A stretch of 9,176 nt of DNA, taken from contig JAURXE010000498.1 in assembly GCA_030654635.1 (NCBI GenBank), positions 1-9,176 on the forward strand. The letters are read 5' to 3'. Shown piece after piece: positions 1 to 6,305 of this stretch (positions are counted from its first letter, which is position 1; each line of letters opens with the position of its first letter). The position numbers were made by a program, and so were the translations under genes. The stretch comes from Pseudomonas sp. GTDB taxonomy: Bacteria > Pseudomonadota > Gammaproteobacteria > Pseudomonadales > Pseudomonadaceae. The notes under the pieces are model-generated. The model had not been told where the DNA came from and made no database searches. It saw nothing but the letters and a program-made list of their open reading frames with translations.

Positions 1-139
1 CCACATTGCGTTCGCCTTGAGACAGCTGGCAGAGCAACAGCAAACGGTCAGGGTTGGCCAGGGTCTTCAACAGCTGGCCGGCGGCACCGGCATTGGCGCG
101 CAGCTGCTCGATATTAAGCACCGGATCGGCAATGGTCAT
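1..139 (-). CDS. ArsR-family transcriptional repressor, N-terminal part (possibly a sulfur-sensing BigR/SqrR type)
   Basis: Only the first 46 residues lie in the window; the gene continues past the left edge. The ATG at 139-137 follows a good ribosome binding site (AAGGTGA, about 4 bases upstream on the minus strand). The visible protein contains LLKTLANPDRLLLLCQLSQG at residues 23-42, the typical first helices of the ArsR/SmtB winged-helix fold, which acts as a dimeric DNA-binding repressor. Cys37 within LLLLCQL matches the cysteine conserved in the persulfide/oxidant-sensing BigR, SqrR and YgaV branch; the second cysteine of that pair would lie outside the window, so the subtype is inference. 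An AT-rich inverted repeat lies just upstream (154-185), which would suit autoregulation. The family call is secure; the sensed ligand is not. Confidence 0.85.
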   Translation of the reverse strand, partial: MTIADPVLNIEQLRANAGAAGQLLKTLANPDRLLLLCQLSQGERNV

Positions 140-153
140 GATTCACCTTAGAG

Positions 154-185
154 AAATACAATATATTTTTTAATATAATGTATTT
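154..185. promoter_or_regulatory. AT-rich inverted repeat, candidate operator/promoter of the ArsR-family gene
   Basis: Arms AAATACAATATAT (154-166) and ATATAATGTATTT (173-185) are reverse complements at 12 of 13 positions, around a 6-base spacer. The site ends 15 bases before the ArsR start codon and is by far the most AT-rich stretch in a GC-rich window. ArsR-family repressors, including BigR-type proteins, usually bind AT-rich imperfect palindromes overlapping their own promoters. TATATT-like -10 hexamers occur inside the repeat on the minus strand, so operator and promoter probably coincide. Binding is inferred. Confidence 0.6.
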
Positions 186-261
186 TGAAAGACTGTCCAG
201 TCGAGCCGATCAACGGCCCTAAAACGTTATATCCCCGTTATATATTGCAGGCCTTGTTTTG

Positions 262-285
262 TAGGGTGGGCTAAAGCCCACCCTA
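262..285. repeat. REP-like perfect palindrome
   Basis: Ten-base arms TAGGGTGGGC (262-271) and GCCCACCCTA (276-285) pair perfectly around a TAAA loop. From memory, closely similar TAGGGTGGGC-type hairpins are frequent between genes in pseudomonads and related bacteria and behave as REP-like repeats. It lies in the spacer between the desA terminator and the ArsR promoter. It could also act as a secondary transcription barrier, but it has no adjoining T-run. Confidence 0.6.
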
Positions 286-322
286 GGTTTTGCATTCAAT
301 GCCTAACGGGTACAAAGCCAAC

Positions 323-356
323 AAAAAGCCCGCCGGTCTGCAGAGACGGGCGGGCT
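323..356 (-). terminator. Rho-independent terminator of desA
   Basis: On the minus strand, 20 bases after the desA stop codon, a 13-base stem (327-339 with 344-356, one mismatch at 348) rich in GCCCGCC pairs closes a 4-base loop. It is followed by TTTTT (complement of 323-327) and more T-rich sequence. This is a classic intrinsic terminator and ends the desA transcript before the ArsR gene. Confidence 0.85.
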
Positions 357-376
357 GTTTAGTCGCTAAGGCGCAA

Positions 377-1561
377 TTAGCCGTTGGCAGGGCGCAACGA
401 GTAGGTCTTCAGCTGCGCGGCAAACTCGTGCAGCGACTGAATGCCGCTGGCTTCCGCTTCGCTGATCCACTGTTTGATCGCTTCGAGCATGTCGTGACCG
501 TTGCTGCTGGTCTTGACCCAGATCTGCTGCAAGGCCAGACGTTTTTCGTAGATCACCTTGAGGGCCTGGCTTTGCTCCAGCATCACCTGGATGCGCGCCT
601 GGTGCTTTTCATCCAGCAAGCTGGTTTCCCGCGACAGCAGGCGCTTGGCCCGGCGAAACTGGTAGCGCACCGACTCATCGGCCTTGGCCAGCTCTTGCTT
701 GACCAGTGGCGCGATGACCAATTTGCGGTACTGGGCCATGATCTGGAAGCGGTTGTTGAGGATGGCCATGGCAGTGTCCATGTCCAGACTGCCTTTGCCG
801 GGTACCCGGTGGGCAATCGGCGCCACGCGCTGGACCTTGGCCAGGCGCAGGAAGCTGAACAGTTGAATCCAGGCCCAGCCCATGTCGAACTCCCATGGCT
901 TGACCGACAGCTTGGCCGAGTTCGGGTAGGTGTGGTGGTTGTTATGCAGCTCTTCACCGCCGATCAAAATGCCCCAAGGCGACAGGTTGGTGGCCGCATC
1001 GCGGCACTCGAAGTTGCGATAACCCACTGCATGGCCCAAGCCATTGACCACGCCCGCCGCCCAGACCGGAATCCACATCATCTGCACCGCCCAGACGGTC
1101 ATGCCGAGCACGCCGAACAGAGCCAGGTCGATGACTGCCATGATGGCGATGCCGCCCATTGGGAAGCGCGAATATACATTGCGTTCGAGCCAGTCTTCCG
1201 GGCAGTTCTTGCCGTAGATGCGCAGGGTTTCCGGGTTCTCGGCCTCGGCGCGATACAGTTCGGCACCGGTCAGCAATACGGTACGCAGACCCTTGATGAC
1301 CGGGCTGTGCGGGTCATCGACGGTTTCGCACTTGGCGTGGTGTTTGCGGTGAATGGCGGTCCACTCGCGGGTGTTCTGCGCGGTGGTCAGCCATAACCAG
1401 AAGCGGAAAAAATGCTTCAGCGCCGGGTGCAGTTCCAGCGCCCGGTGCGCCGAGTAACGGTGCAAATAAACCGTGACCGCGACAATGGTCACATGGGTGA
1501 TCAGCAGGGTAACTGCCAACAACTGCCAGGCCGACAAGTCGAGTAAACCGTTGTACCACAT
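377..1561 (-). CDS. desA: Delta-9 fatty acid desaturase DesA (membrane di-iron acyl desaturase)
   Basis: The 394-residue membrane desaturase introduces a cis double bond at carbon 9 of saturated acyl chains with oxygen and an electron donor. In P. aeruginosa, DesA acts on acyl chains of existing phospholipids. All three histidine boxes of the acyl-CoA/lipid desaturase family are present: HRYSAH at residues 34-39, HRKHH at 71-75 and HNNHH at 206-210, together with the NGLGH motif at 173-177. Hydrophobic segments around 10-32, 50-61, 137-160 and 163-180 flank them. The C-terminal 160 residues are a charged extension typical of pseudomonad DesA. The start MWYNGLLDLSAWQL matches what I recall of pseudomonad DesA; GAGG lies 10 bases before the ATG. 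DesB is the main alternative. In P. aeruginosa desB lies beside desC and desT, which are absent here, so DesA is preferred. The gene appears monocistronic with its own terminator. Confidence 0.9.
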   Translation of the reverse strand: MWYNGLLDLSAWQLLAVTLLITHVTIVAVTVYLHRYSAHRALELHPALKHFFRFWLWLTTAQNTREWTAIHRKHHAKCETVDDPHSPVIKGLRTVLLTGAELYRAEAENPETLRIYGKNCPEDWLERNVYSRFPMGGIAIMAVIDLALFGVLGMTVWAVQMMWIPVWAAGVVNGLGHAVGYRNFECRDAATNLSPWGILIGGEELHNNHHTYPNSAKLSVKPWEFDMGWAWIQLFSFLRLAKVQRVAPIAHRVPGKGSLDMDTAMAILNNRFQIMAQYRKLVIAPLVKQELAKADESVRYQFRRAKRLLSRETSLLDEKHQARIQVMLEQSQALKVIYEKRLALQQIWVKTSSNGHDMLEAIKQWISEAEASGIQSLHEFAAQLKTYSLRPANG

Positions 1562-1614
1562 GGGGAAATGGCCTCAATCAAAGAGAAAAGCGCTGGATGA
1601 ACAAGCGTGCACTC

Positions 1615-1620
1615 ATTATC
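1615..1620 (-). promoter_or_regulatory. Weak candidate -10 element for desA
   Basis: On the minus strand GATAAT (1620-1615) lies about 54 bases before the desA start and matches the sigma-70 -10 consensus at five of six bases. The best-placed -35 (GGGACT, 17-base spacer) is poor, so an activator would be needed or the real promoter is elsewhere. Prediction only. Confidence 0.25.
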
Positions 1621-1658
1621 GCCGCAATTGGGGCGAAAGTCCCAGTAGCTTGTCGCTA

Positions 1659-1682
1659 TTAAGCGGCGAACAGCGCCCTTAA
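1659..1682. repeat. Hairpin upstream of desA, possible operator
   Basis: TTAAG (1659-1663) pairs with CTTAA (1678-1682), and GGCG (1665-1668) pairs with CGCC (1674-1677), leaving one bulged C and an AACAG loop. Two 8-base palindromes, CCTTAAGG (1677-1684) and GTAATTAC (1686-1693), overlap or follow it. It is upstream of the putative desA -10 element, where a regulator could bind. There is no T-run to make it a terminator of the Mpo1-like gene. Confidence 0.3.
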
Positions 1683-1710
1683 GGAGTAATTACCCGCGTC
1701 ACTGCTTGGC

Positions 1711-1745
1711 AGGCTGCCGCTACGCGGCGAGGCCGCCCTACAGCT
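1711..1745. repeat. REP-like element overlapping the stop codon of the Mpo1-like gene
   Basis: Read on the minus strand the segment begins TGTAGGGCGGCCTCGCCGC and contains a GCCGC/GCGGC stem (1716-1720 with 1724-1728) around a 3-base loop. This resembles the GTAGGnGCGGCC...GCCGC pattern of pseudomonad REP sequences. The TAG stop of the upstream gene (1740-1738) is part of the repeat. Assignment as a true REP is by pattern only. Confidence 0.45.
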
Positions 1746-2250
1746 TACGGATACAGCTTGGGCCGGCACGCTTTTCGACTTCTTCGCGCACCTCATCACG
1801 CCAACCCAGCAAGAACGCCAACTCGGCCACTACAAACAGCGGCCCCACCGCCAAGCCCATGATGTCATCGACAAAGGCCGGTTTGCGCCCCTCGTAGTAA
1901 TGCCCGACGAACTGGATGATCCAGCCGAGCACGAACAAGCCAACTCCCCAGCCAAGCCAGACGCCAACACTCTGCGGCGCCAGGCCCGCGCCTACCCACA
2001 GACACAAGCCGAGCAGGCCACTCATCAGCAGGCCAAAACGCAGATCCAGCCGGCAGTAAAACAACCCCGCCGCCAGCGCTGTTAACGCTGCCGGTGACAA
2101 CCACAAACCAACCAGCGCAACGCCTGGGCGCGACAGCAACACCGCCACCGCCAGCACTATCAGGGGAATGCCGATAAAGTGCGTAGTTATATTGCGCCGG
2201 TCACGGTGATAGGCCGCATATTGCGCCAGATGATCGATCAAGGTTTTCAT
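1738..2250 (-). CDS. Mpo1-like (DUF962) small membrane protein
   Basis: This 170-residue protein belongs to the Mpo1/YGL010w (DUF962) family. The yeast member is an ER dioxygenase that uses Fe(II) to alpha-oxidise 2-hydroxy fatty acids; no bacterial substrate is established to my knowledge. Family signatures are clear: YHRDRRNITTHFIGIP at residues 14-29 and QFVGHYYEGRKPAF at 113-126, giving conserved histidines 15, 24 and 117 as likely iron ligands. Three to four hydrophobic segments (about 24-40, 44-63, 72-90, 95-115, and a short one near 130-148) make it an integral membrane protein. The frame stays open upstream to 2364, but the ATG at 2250 is chosen because homology begins there and the longer form would overlap the chemoreceptor gene; its ribosome site (TTGAGA) is weak. 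It starts 65 bases after the chemoreceptor stop, so the two may share a transcript. Confidence 0.85.
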   Translation of the reverse strand: MKTLIDHLAQYAAYHRDRRNITTHFIGIPLIVLAVAVLLSRPGVALVGLWLSPAALTALAAGLFYCRLDLRFGLLMSGLLGLCLWVGAGLAPQSVGVWLGWGVGLFVLGWIIQFVGHYYEGRKPAFVDDIMGLAVGPLFVVAELAFLLGWRDEVREEVEKRAGPSCIRKL

Positions 2251-2315
2251 AAGCGTCTCAATAAGTTGACTAGATGCACGGCCCTGCAGACAGCCCTGCT
2301 GCAAGTCGCCCAACA

Positions 2316-3893
2316 CTAACTCAGCTGCGCCTCGGGCCGATAGCCCAGCCGCAACCCGCCCCAATGCCGGCCCTGCAACATGATCGGCACCGACAAGTCG
2401 TGCATCAGCTCGCCGGTATCGCGGCTATAGGTTTGCAGCAGCAAGGGTTGCTGATGACTGCCACAGCGAATTCCGGTGGCATCGTTGAACACCCGCTTGC
2501 TGCGACTCTTCAGTGCATCAACGGCGCGATCGCCGGTCTGCGCCTGGCTGAAAGCGCGGTTATGGGTCGGCACGTAGCCTTGCGGGGTGCTGGCGATGGC
2601 GAACACCAAACCTTCATGGCGCGCCAACAAGGGCTCCTGCAGGCCCGGCAAGACCTGATCGGTATAGGCATCAAAGCGGCTGCTGAACTTGCTCGGGTAG
2701 CTATTGGCAATGCTCTGCAAATTGCGATCAAACAAGTCCGCCAGGCTGACTTTACCGCACTGGATATCCGCCTCGAATTGCGCGCTAATCGCCGCCGCGC
2801 CCTCGCGGGCCAGGTCATAAATACGCTGGTGATAATCGTCCAGACTGACCGCCGCCAACTGCTCATTGACGCTCTCCGCCTGCCCCACCAATTGCCCGGC
2901 GGCAACCGCCAGCTGGCGGGTTTGCTCCTCGCTGCCCTGGGCATCTCCGCGCAGTTGTTCGAGGGCAGCAAACAGGCCCTCTAGCTGCTGATGATTGCTC
3001 TCGGTGCCGGCGCGGATATGCGCCACCTGCTCTTCCACCGCGCCGGCCAGTTCGGCAATCCCTTCCAGTTGCTGACCGCTCTGCTCGACCTGCAGCGCCG
3101 CCTGTTCCATCGCCAGGCTTTGCTGCTGAATATGACTGCCAACCGCCGCGCTGCGCTGGCGGATGTCACTGACAATTTGCGTGACCTCCTCGGTAGCAGT
3201 GGCGGTACGCTTAGCCAGGTTGCGCACCTCATCGGCGACCACCGCAAAACCACGGCCTTGCTCACCGGCCCGCGCCGCTTCAATGGCCGCATTCAGTGCG
3301 AGTAAATTGGTTTGACTGGCGATCGACTGAATCACCTGGGTAACGGTTTCGATGTGCTCGGTGCTGGCACTCAAGCCGGCCATCAGCTCACGACTGGCCA
3401 CCGCCTGCGCACTCAATTGCTGCAAGCCGCCCAAAGCTTGCTGCAGCCGATTTTGCCCGGCGGCGCTGTGCTCACGCACGGCGCAGGCGGCGGCCAAGGT
3501 CTGCTCGGCGCGCTGGGCGCTGCTCAGTTCAGTGCCGGTCATGGCTTGGGCGCCGACGCTGACCTGCTCCACCACCCGCAATTGCGATTGCAGTTTGTCG
3601 GCCAATTGCTGCACGCCAAACGCCACTTGCGCGGCCGCCAAGGCGTTATGGCAGGTGCTGCGCGATAAGGTCTGACTCAACTGACTGAAGGCCGGCAACT
3701 CGGCAACCGTCGCCGAAGGCTCTTCCTCCGGCCGCTGCCAAGGACCCAGCCAGGGCCATAACGCCAGCAGCAGAAAGGCTGGAATACTCAGGTACAGGGG
3801 CATCTGCCCTTGCTGGTACACCGCCATCAGTGCGGCCAGACCCAGCCCATGCAGCAGGCACGCGAGGGGATGACGGATATAAGCAGAACGCAT
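2316..3893 (-). CDS. Methyl-accepting chemotaxis protein with C-terminal cytoplasmic sensor domain
   Basis: The 525-residue chemoreceptor would control CheA kinase activity. Two hydrophobic helices (about 8-26 and 31-50) are separated by only a few residues, so there is no periplasmic ligand domain, and no HAMP is recognisable. The coiled-coil signalling domain spans about 68-348; its hairpin tip (184-230) carries the hallmark [20 protein letters not shown] and [13 protein letters not shown] sequences. A separate alpha/beta-looking domain follows at about 373-520, with [23 protein letters not shown] (438-445), [14 protein letters not shown] (491-504) and [11 protein letters not shown] (508-518). 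I recognise this module as recurrent at the C-terminus of proteobacterial chemoreceptors, probably a cytoplasmic Cache/PAS-like sensor; its ligand is unknown. There is no CheR-binding pentapeptide at the C-terminus. An in-frame TTG lies two codons upstream, but AGAGG sits 7 bases before the ATG at 3893, so that start is preferred. No che gene is adjacent. Confidence 0.88.
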   Translation of the reverse strand: MRSAYIRHPLACLLHGLGLAALMAVYQQGQMPLYLSIPAFLLLALWPWLGPWQRPEEEPSATVAELPAFSQLSQTLSRSTCHNALAAAQVAFGVQQLADKLQSQLRVVEQVSVGAQAMTGTELSSAQRAEQTLAAACAVREHSAAGQNRLQQALGGLQQLSAQAVASRELMAGLSASTEHIETVTQVIQSIASQTNLLALNAAIEAARAGEQGRGFAVVADEVRNLAKRTATATEEVTQIVSDIRQRSAAVGSHIQQQSLAMEQAALQVEQSGQQLEGIAELAGAVEEQVAHIRAGTESNHQQLEGLFAALEQLRGDAQGSEEQTRQLAVAAGQLVGQAESVNEQLAAVSLDDYHQRIYDLAREGAAAISAQFEADIQCGKVSLADLFDRNLQSIANSYPSKFSSRFDAYTDQVLPGLQEPLLARHEGLVFAIASTPQGYVPTHNRAFSQAQTGDRAVDALKSRSKRVFNDATGIRCGSHQQPLLLQTYSRDTGELMHDLSVPIMLQGRHWGGLRLGYRPEAQLS

Positions 3894-3920
3894 CGGCAAA
3901 CCTCTTTTTCAGGGCGCAGC

Positions 3921-3986
3921 TATGGTGACTCTCTGACGCTGCAACGCTGCCTGCATTCGAGCACGCCCACGCGTTGTGTCACCATA
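3921..3986. repeat. Perfect 9-base inverted repeat upstream of the chemoreceptor gene
   Basis: TATGGTGAC (3921-3929) and GTCACCATA (3978-3986) are exact reverse complements separated by 48 bases. They lie 28-93 bases upstream of the chemoreceptor start codon, where half-sites for a looping or paired regulator could sit, or where a long-loop RNA stem could form. No convincing sigma-70 or FliA promoter was found with them. Confidence 0.35.
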
Positions 3987-4093
3987 CACCTTTGATCTAT
4001 ACCGGCTGGCAACAGCCTGGACTCATATTGCAGTCGCGCGCTTGGCTTTGGCCGAATCGAGCACCGCATAGCCGAGTGCAGTAGCTTTTCAAC

Positions 4094-4117
4094 GGCCTGT
4101 TAGCCGCGCGGCAGGCC
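4094..4117 (-). terminator. Weak hairpin spanning the AraC-family gene stop codon
   Basis: GGCCTG (4094-4099) and CAGGCC (4112-4117) pair perfectly across the TAA stop (4102-4100), and the loop contains the palindrome GCCGCGCGGC (4103-4112), which partly competes. There is no T-run after the stem on the minus strand, so any termination would be weak or factor-dependent. Nothing else terminator-like is visible before the chemoreceptor gene. Confidence 0.25.
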
Positions 4118-5113
4118 TTCACGGTACTGGCTCGGCGTCAGACCGGTCCAGCGTTTAAAGGCCCGACTGAAGCTGCTGGTGTCGGCAAAACCCAACAGGT
4201 AGGCGATCTCGCTGATCGAGCAACGCGGGTCGCGCATATGGGCCAGCGCCAGGCTCTGCCGGGTGTCGGCCAGCAGCGCCTCGTAGCCGCAACCTTCATC
4301 GGCCAAATGTCGCTGCAGGCTGCGCAGGCTCAGGTGCAGCATCTGCGCAATGCGCTCCGCCGAGGGTTCGCCATTGGGCAGCTGGGCCTGCAAACAGGCG
4401 CGCACCTTGCGCTGCCAGCTGGGCGCCGCGCGCAGCTCGAGGCTGCGCTGCAACACCAGGTCGTTGTGCTCGGCCAACTCCAGATTGGCGTCGTCCAGCG
4501 GCTGCTCGAAACTGGCCCGGTCAAAACGCAACAGGGTCTCGGGCGCGGCAAATACGATGGGCGCACGAAACACCGCCTGCCAGGGTTGCGGGTCGGCCGG
4601 TGGCGGGCGGCGCAGGTGCACGGCCAGCGGCGCATAAGCGCGGCCGAGACGATTGCGACAGGTACGCACATAGAGTGCCGCGAAGGCATCCTGCGCCTCG
4701 GCCGCCGGCTCGCTGCTGCCAGGCGGCACCCGCAGGCGAAACTCGTAGCAGTCGCCGACCAGGTTCAACTCCAGCAGCAACGCATCGCTGACCACCTGGT
4801 GATAACGGACGATCCGCTCGAACACTTCGCGCAGGCTGGCACTGGCACCCAGCGCATACCCCAGGGCGTGAAAAGTGGTCGGGGTGACGAACTGCGAAGT
4901 CTTCAAACCCAGGGCCGGATCGCCACTGGCCGCCACCGCCAATTGCCACAACTTGGTGGTGGCCGAGAGCGGATAGCGCGCCTGGGGATTGTCCATCCAC
5001 TGCGGATCGAGTCCGGCCTCACGGCACAGCGCCAGGCTATCGAGGCCCAGGCTGTCGAGCTGTTTGCGCAAGGCGCGGGTCCAGCTGGCGAGGGTGGAGG
5101 CTTGATCAGTCAT
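4100..5113 (-). CDS. AraC-family transcriptional regulator, divergent from a fatty acid desaturase
   Basis: The 337-residue protein has the layout of AraC regulators with an N-terminal arabinose-binding-like (PF12625 type) effector domain at about 20-205 and a C-terminal double helix-turn-helix. The first HTH is near 252-273 (SAERIAQMLHLSLRSLQRHL), and the second near 299-320 with ISEIAYLLGFADTSSFSRAF, followed by the classic WTGLTPSQYR tail at 322-331. This subclass includes OruR- and ArgR-like activators of metabolic genes in pseudomonads. The ATG at 5113 is the only plausible start, though its ribosome site is poor. A five-codon overlapping frame (5128-5111) ends in ATGA over this start and may affect translation. 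The gene is back to back with the desaturase at 5212, with phased repeats between them, so I infer that it activates that gene. Ligand unknown; a fatty acid or lipid-derived molecule is a guess. Confidence 0.88.
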   Translation of the reverse strand: MTDQASTLASWTRALRKQLDSLGLDSLALCREAGLDPQWMDNPQARYPLSATTKLWQLAVAASGDPALGLKTSQFVTPTTFHALGYALGASASLREVFERIVRYHQVVSDALLLELNLVGDCYEFRLRVPPGSSEPAAEAQDAFAALYVRTCRNRLGRAYAPLAVHLRRPPPADPQPWQAVFRAPIVFAAPETLLRFDRASFEQPLDDANLELAEHNDLVLQRSLELRAAPSWQRKVRACLQAQLPNGEPSAERIAQMLHLSLRSLQRHLADEGCGYEALLADTRQSLALAHMRDPRCSISEIAYLLGFADTSSFSRAFKRWTGLTPSQYREGLPRG

Positions 5114-5114
5114 G

Positions 5115-5187
5115 CAGATTGGCGCATCCGGTCAACAGGTTGGCGTTTAGGGTCAGGCTCAGTGCGGCGGATCGACGCACACTGGCG
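5115..5187. promoter_or_regulatory. Three helically phased direct repeats, candidate AraC-family operator array
   Basis: CAGATTGGCG (5115-5124) and CAGGTTGGCG (5136-5145) differ at one base and start exactly 21 bases apart. A third, weaker copy CACACTGGCG (5178-5187) starts 42 bases after the second, so all three share the same face of the helix. A weak GCG-containing match falls at the missing in-phase position 5157-5166. AraC-family proteins typically bind tandem sites at about 21-base spacing. The two strong boxes abut the regulator's own start codon and the third lies just before the desaturase ribosome site. Confidence 0.55.
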
Positions 5188-5211
5188 GCACATTGATTAG
5201 AGGATGTAAGC

Positions 5212-6279
5212 ATGTCCCACTCTCCCGCAAGCCCCGCGCAGTTAAATCCGCAACAACAGGCCGCGCATATTCGCGAAGTACTAATGGCCCATGGCGCCGA
5301 ACTGCGCCAGCGTTTCCCTATTCTCAACCATCAGGACGCCCTCGGCGCCGGCATCCTGGCTTTTGCCCTGGCCGGCATGCTCGCCAGTGCCGTGCTCTAT
5401 GTCGGCGGTTACATGGCCTGGTGGGCCTGCCTGTTGCTGAATGCCTTCTTCGCCTCGCTGACCCACGAGCTGGAGCATGATCTGATCCACTCGATGTATT
5501 TTCGCAAGCAGCGCATCCCGCACAACCTGATGCTGGGCCTGGTCTGGCTGGCCCGGCCGAGCACCATCAACCCTTGGGTGCGCCGCCACCTGCACCTCAA
5601 TCACCACAAGGTCTCCGGCACCGAGACCGACATGGAAGAACGTGCCATCACCAATGGTGAGCCTTGGGGCATCGCCCGCTTGCTAATGGTTGGCGACAAC
5701 ATGATGTCGTCCTTTATCCGTTTTCTGCGGGCCAAGAATCCACAGCACCGCTGGCTGATCGTCAGCCGTACGCTCAAGGTCTATGCGCCGTTGGGCCTGC
5801 TGAACTGGGGCAGCTGGTATGTGTTTCTTGGCTTCCATGCCGCCAATGGCATCGCCAGCCTGCTGGGCGCGCCAATCGACTGGTCGGCCAACAGCCTGGC
5901 GGTGATGAACATCATCAATATCGCCGTGGTGGTGCTGGTCGGCCCCAACGTATTGCGCACCTTCTGCCTGCACTTTGTCAGCTCGAACATGCACTACTAC
6001 GGCGATCTCGAAGCCGGCAACGTGTTGCAGCAATGCCAGGTGCTCAACCCCTGGTGGCTGTGGCCGCTGCAGGCGTTCTGCTTCAATTTCGGCAGCAGCC
6101 ATGCAATCCACCATTTCCTGGTCAAGGAACCCTTCTACATCCGCCAGCTGACGGTGCCCCTGGGCCATCAATTGCTGCGTGAAGCGGGCGTGCGCTTCAA
6201 CGATTTTGGCACCTTCGCCCGCGCCAATCGCTGGACCCGACGCGGCCAAGTAGCAACAGCGCCAGCCCAAACCGCCTGA
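5212..6279 (+). CDS. Fatty acid desaturase family protein (membrane di-iron enzyme), unrelated to DesA
   Basis: The 355-residue integral membrane protein has the histidine boxes of the PF00487 desaturase/hydroxylase superfamily: H85-ELEH-DLIH93, HLHLNHH at 126-132 and HAIHH at 297-301, with additional conserved-looking HYYGD at 261-265. These coordinate a di-iron centre that uses oxygen to desaturate or hydroxylate an acyl or related chain. Hydrophobic segments lie around 44-64, 67-83, 188-207, 228-248 and 280-295. The box spacing and surrounding sequence differ clearly from DesA, so this is a separate lineage, not a duplicate. The ATG at 5212 has GAGG 8 bases upstream. The gene is divergent from an AraC regulator that probably controls it. 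Substrate and regiospecificity cannot be read from the sequence; hydroxylase or ketolase activity is possible within this superfamily. The N-terminal 40 residues are polar and probably cytoplasmic. Confidence 0.85.
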   Translation: MSHSPASPAQLNPQQQAAHIREVLMAHGAELRQRFPILNHQDALGAGILAFALAGMLASAVLYVGGYMAWWACLLLNAFFASLTHELEHDLIHSMYFRKQRIPHNLMLGLVWLARPSTINPWVRRHLHLNHHKVSGTETDMEERAITNGEPWGIARLLMVGDNMMSSFIRFLRAKNPQHRWLIVSRTLKVYAPLGLLNWGSWYVFLGFHAANGIASLLGAPIDWSANSLAVMNIINIAVVVLVGPNVLRTFCLHFVSSNMHYYGDLEAGNVLQQCQVLNPWWLWPLQAFCFNFGSSHAIHHFLVKEPFYIRQLTVPLGHQLLREAGVRFNDFGTFARANRWTRRGQVATAPAQTA

Positions 6280-6305
6280 TCCCAGACGGCTCGCCCAGCC
6301 AACCT

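Noticed and set aside
290..1396. A 368-codon open frame on the plus strand opposite desA
   Set aside because: It is antisense to a fully convincing desaturase, has low-complexity Q/R/A/H-rich composition and no recognisable domain, and is a typical shadow frame of GC-rich coding DNA.
2251..2364. Upstream start giving a 208-residue Mpo1-like protein
   Set aside because: The extra 38 residues lack family homology and would overlap the end of the chemoreceptor gene; family similarity begins at the ATG at 2250.
2274..2984. Plus-strand open frame opposite the chemoreceptor gene
   Set aside because: It mirrors the codon periodicity of the real gene and shows no domain, and it lies wholly within the conserved chemoreceptor coding sequence and its 3' flank.
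3894..3899. TTG start two codons before the chosen chemoreceptor ATG
   Set aside because: The AGAGG ribosome site would sit only about one base from the TTG, but is 7 bases from the ATG.
3894..4000. A FliA (sigma-28) promoter for the chemoreceptor
   Set aside because: A CAAAG-like -35 is present on the minus strand, but nothing like GCCGATAA follows at the right distance.
4238..5200. A 320-codon plus-strand open frame opposite the AraC-family gene
   Set aside because: The opposite frame encodes a clear double helix-turn-helix regulator, while this frame has only R/Q/G-rich sequence without motifs.
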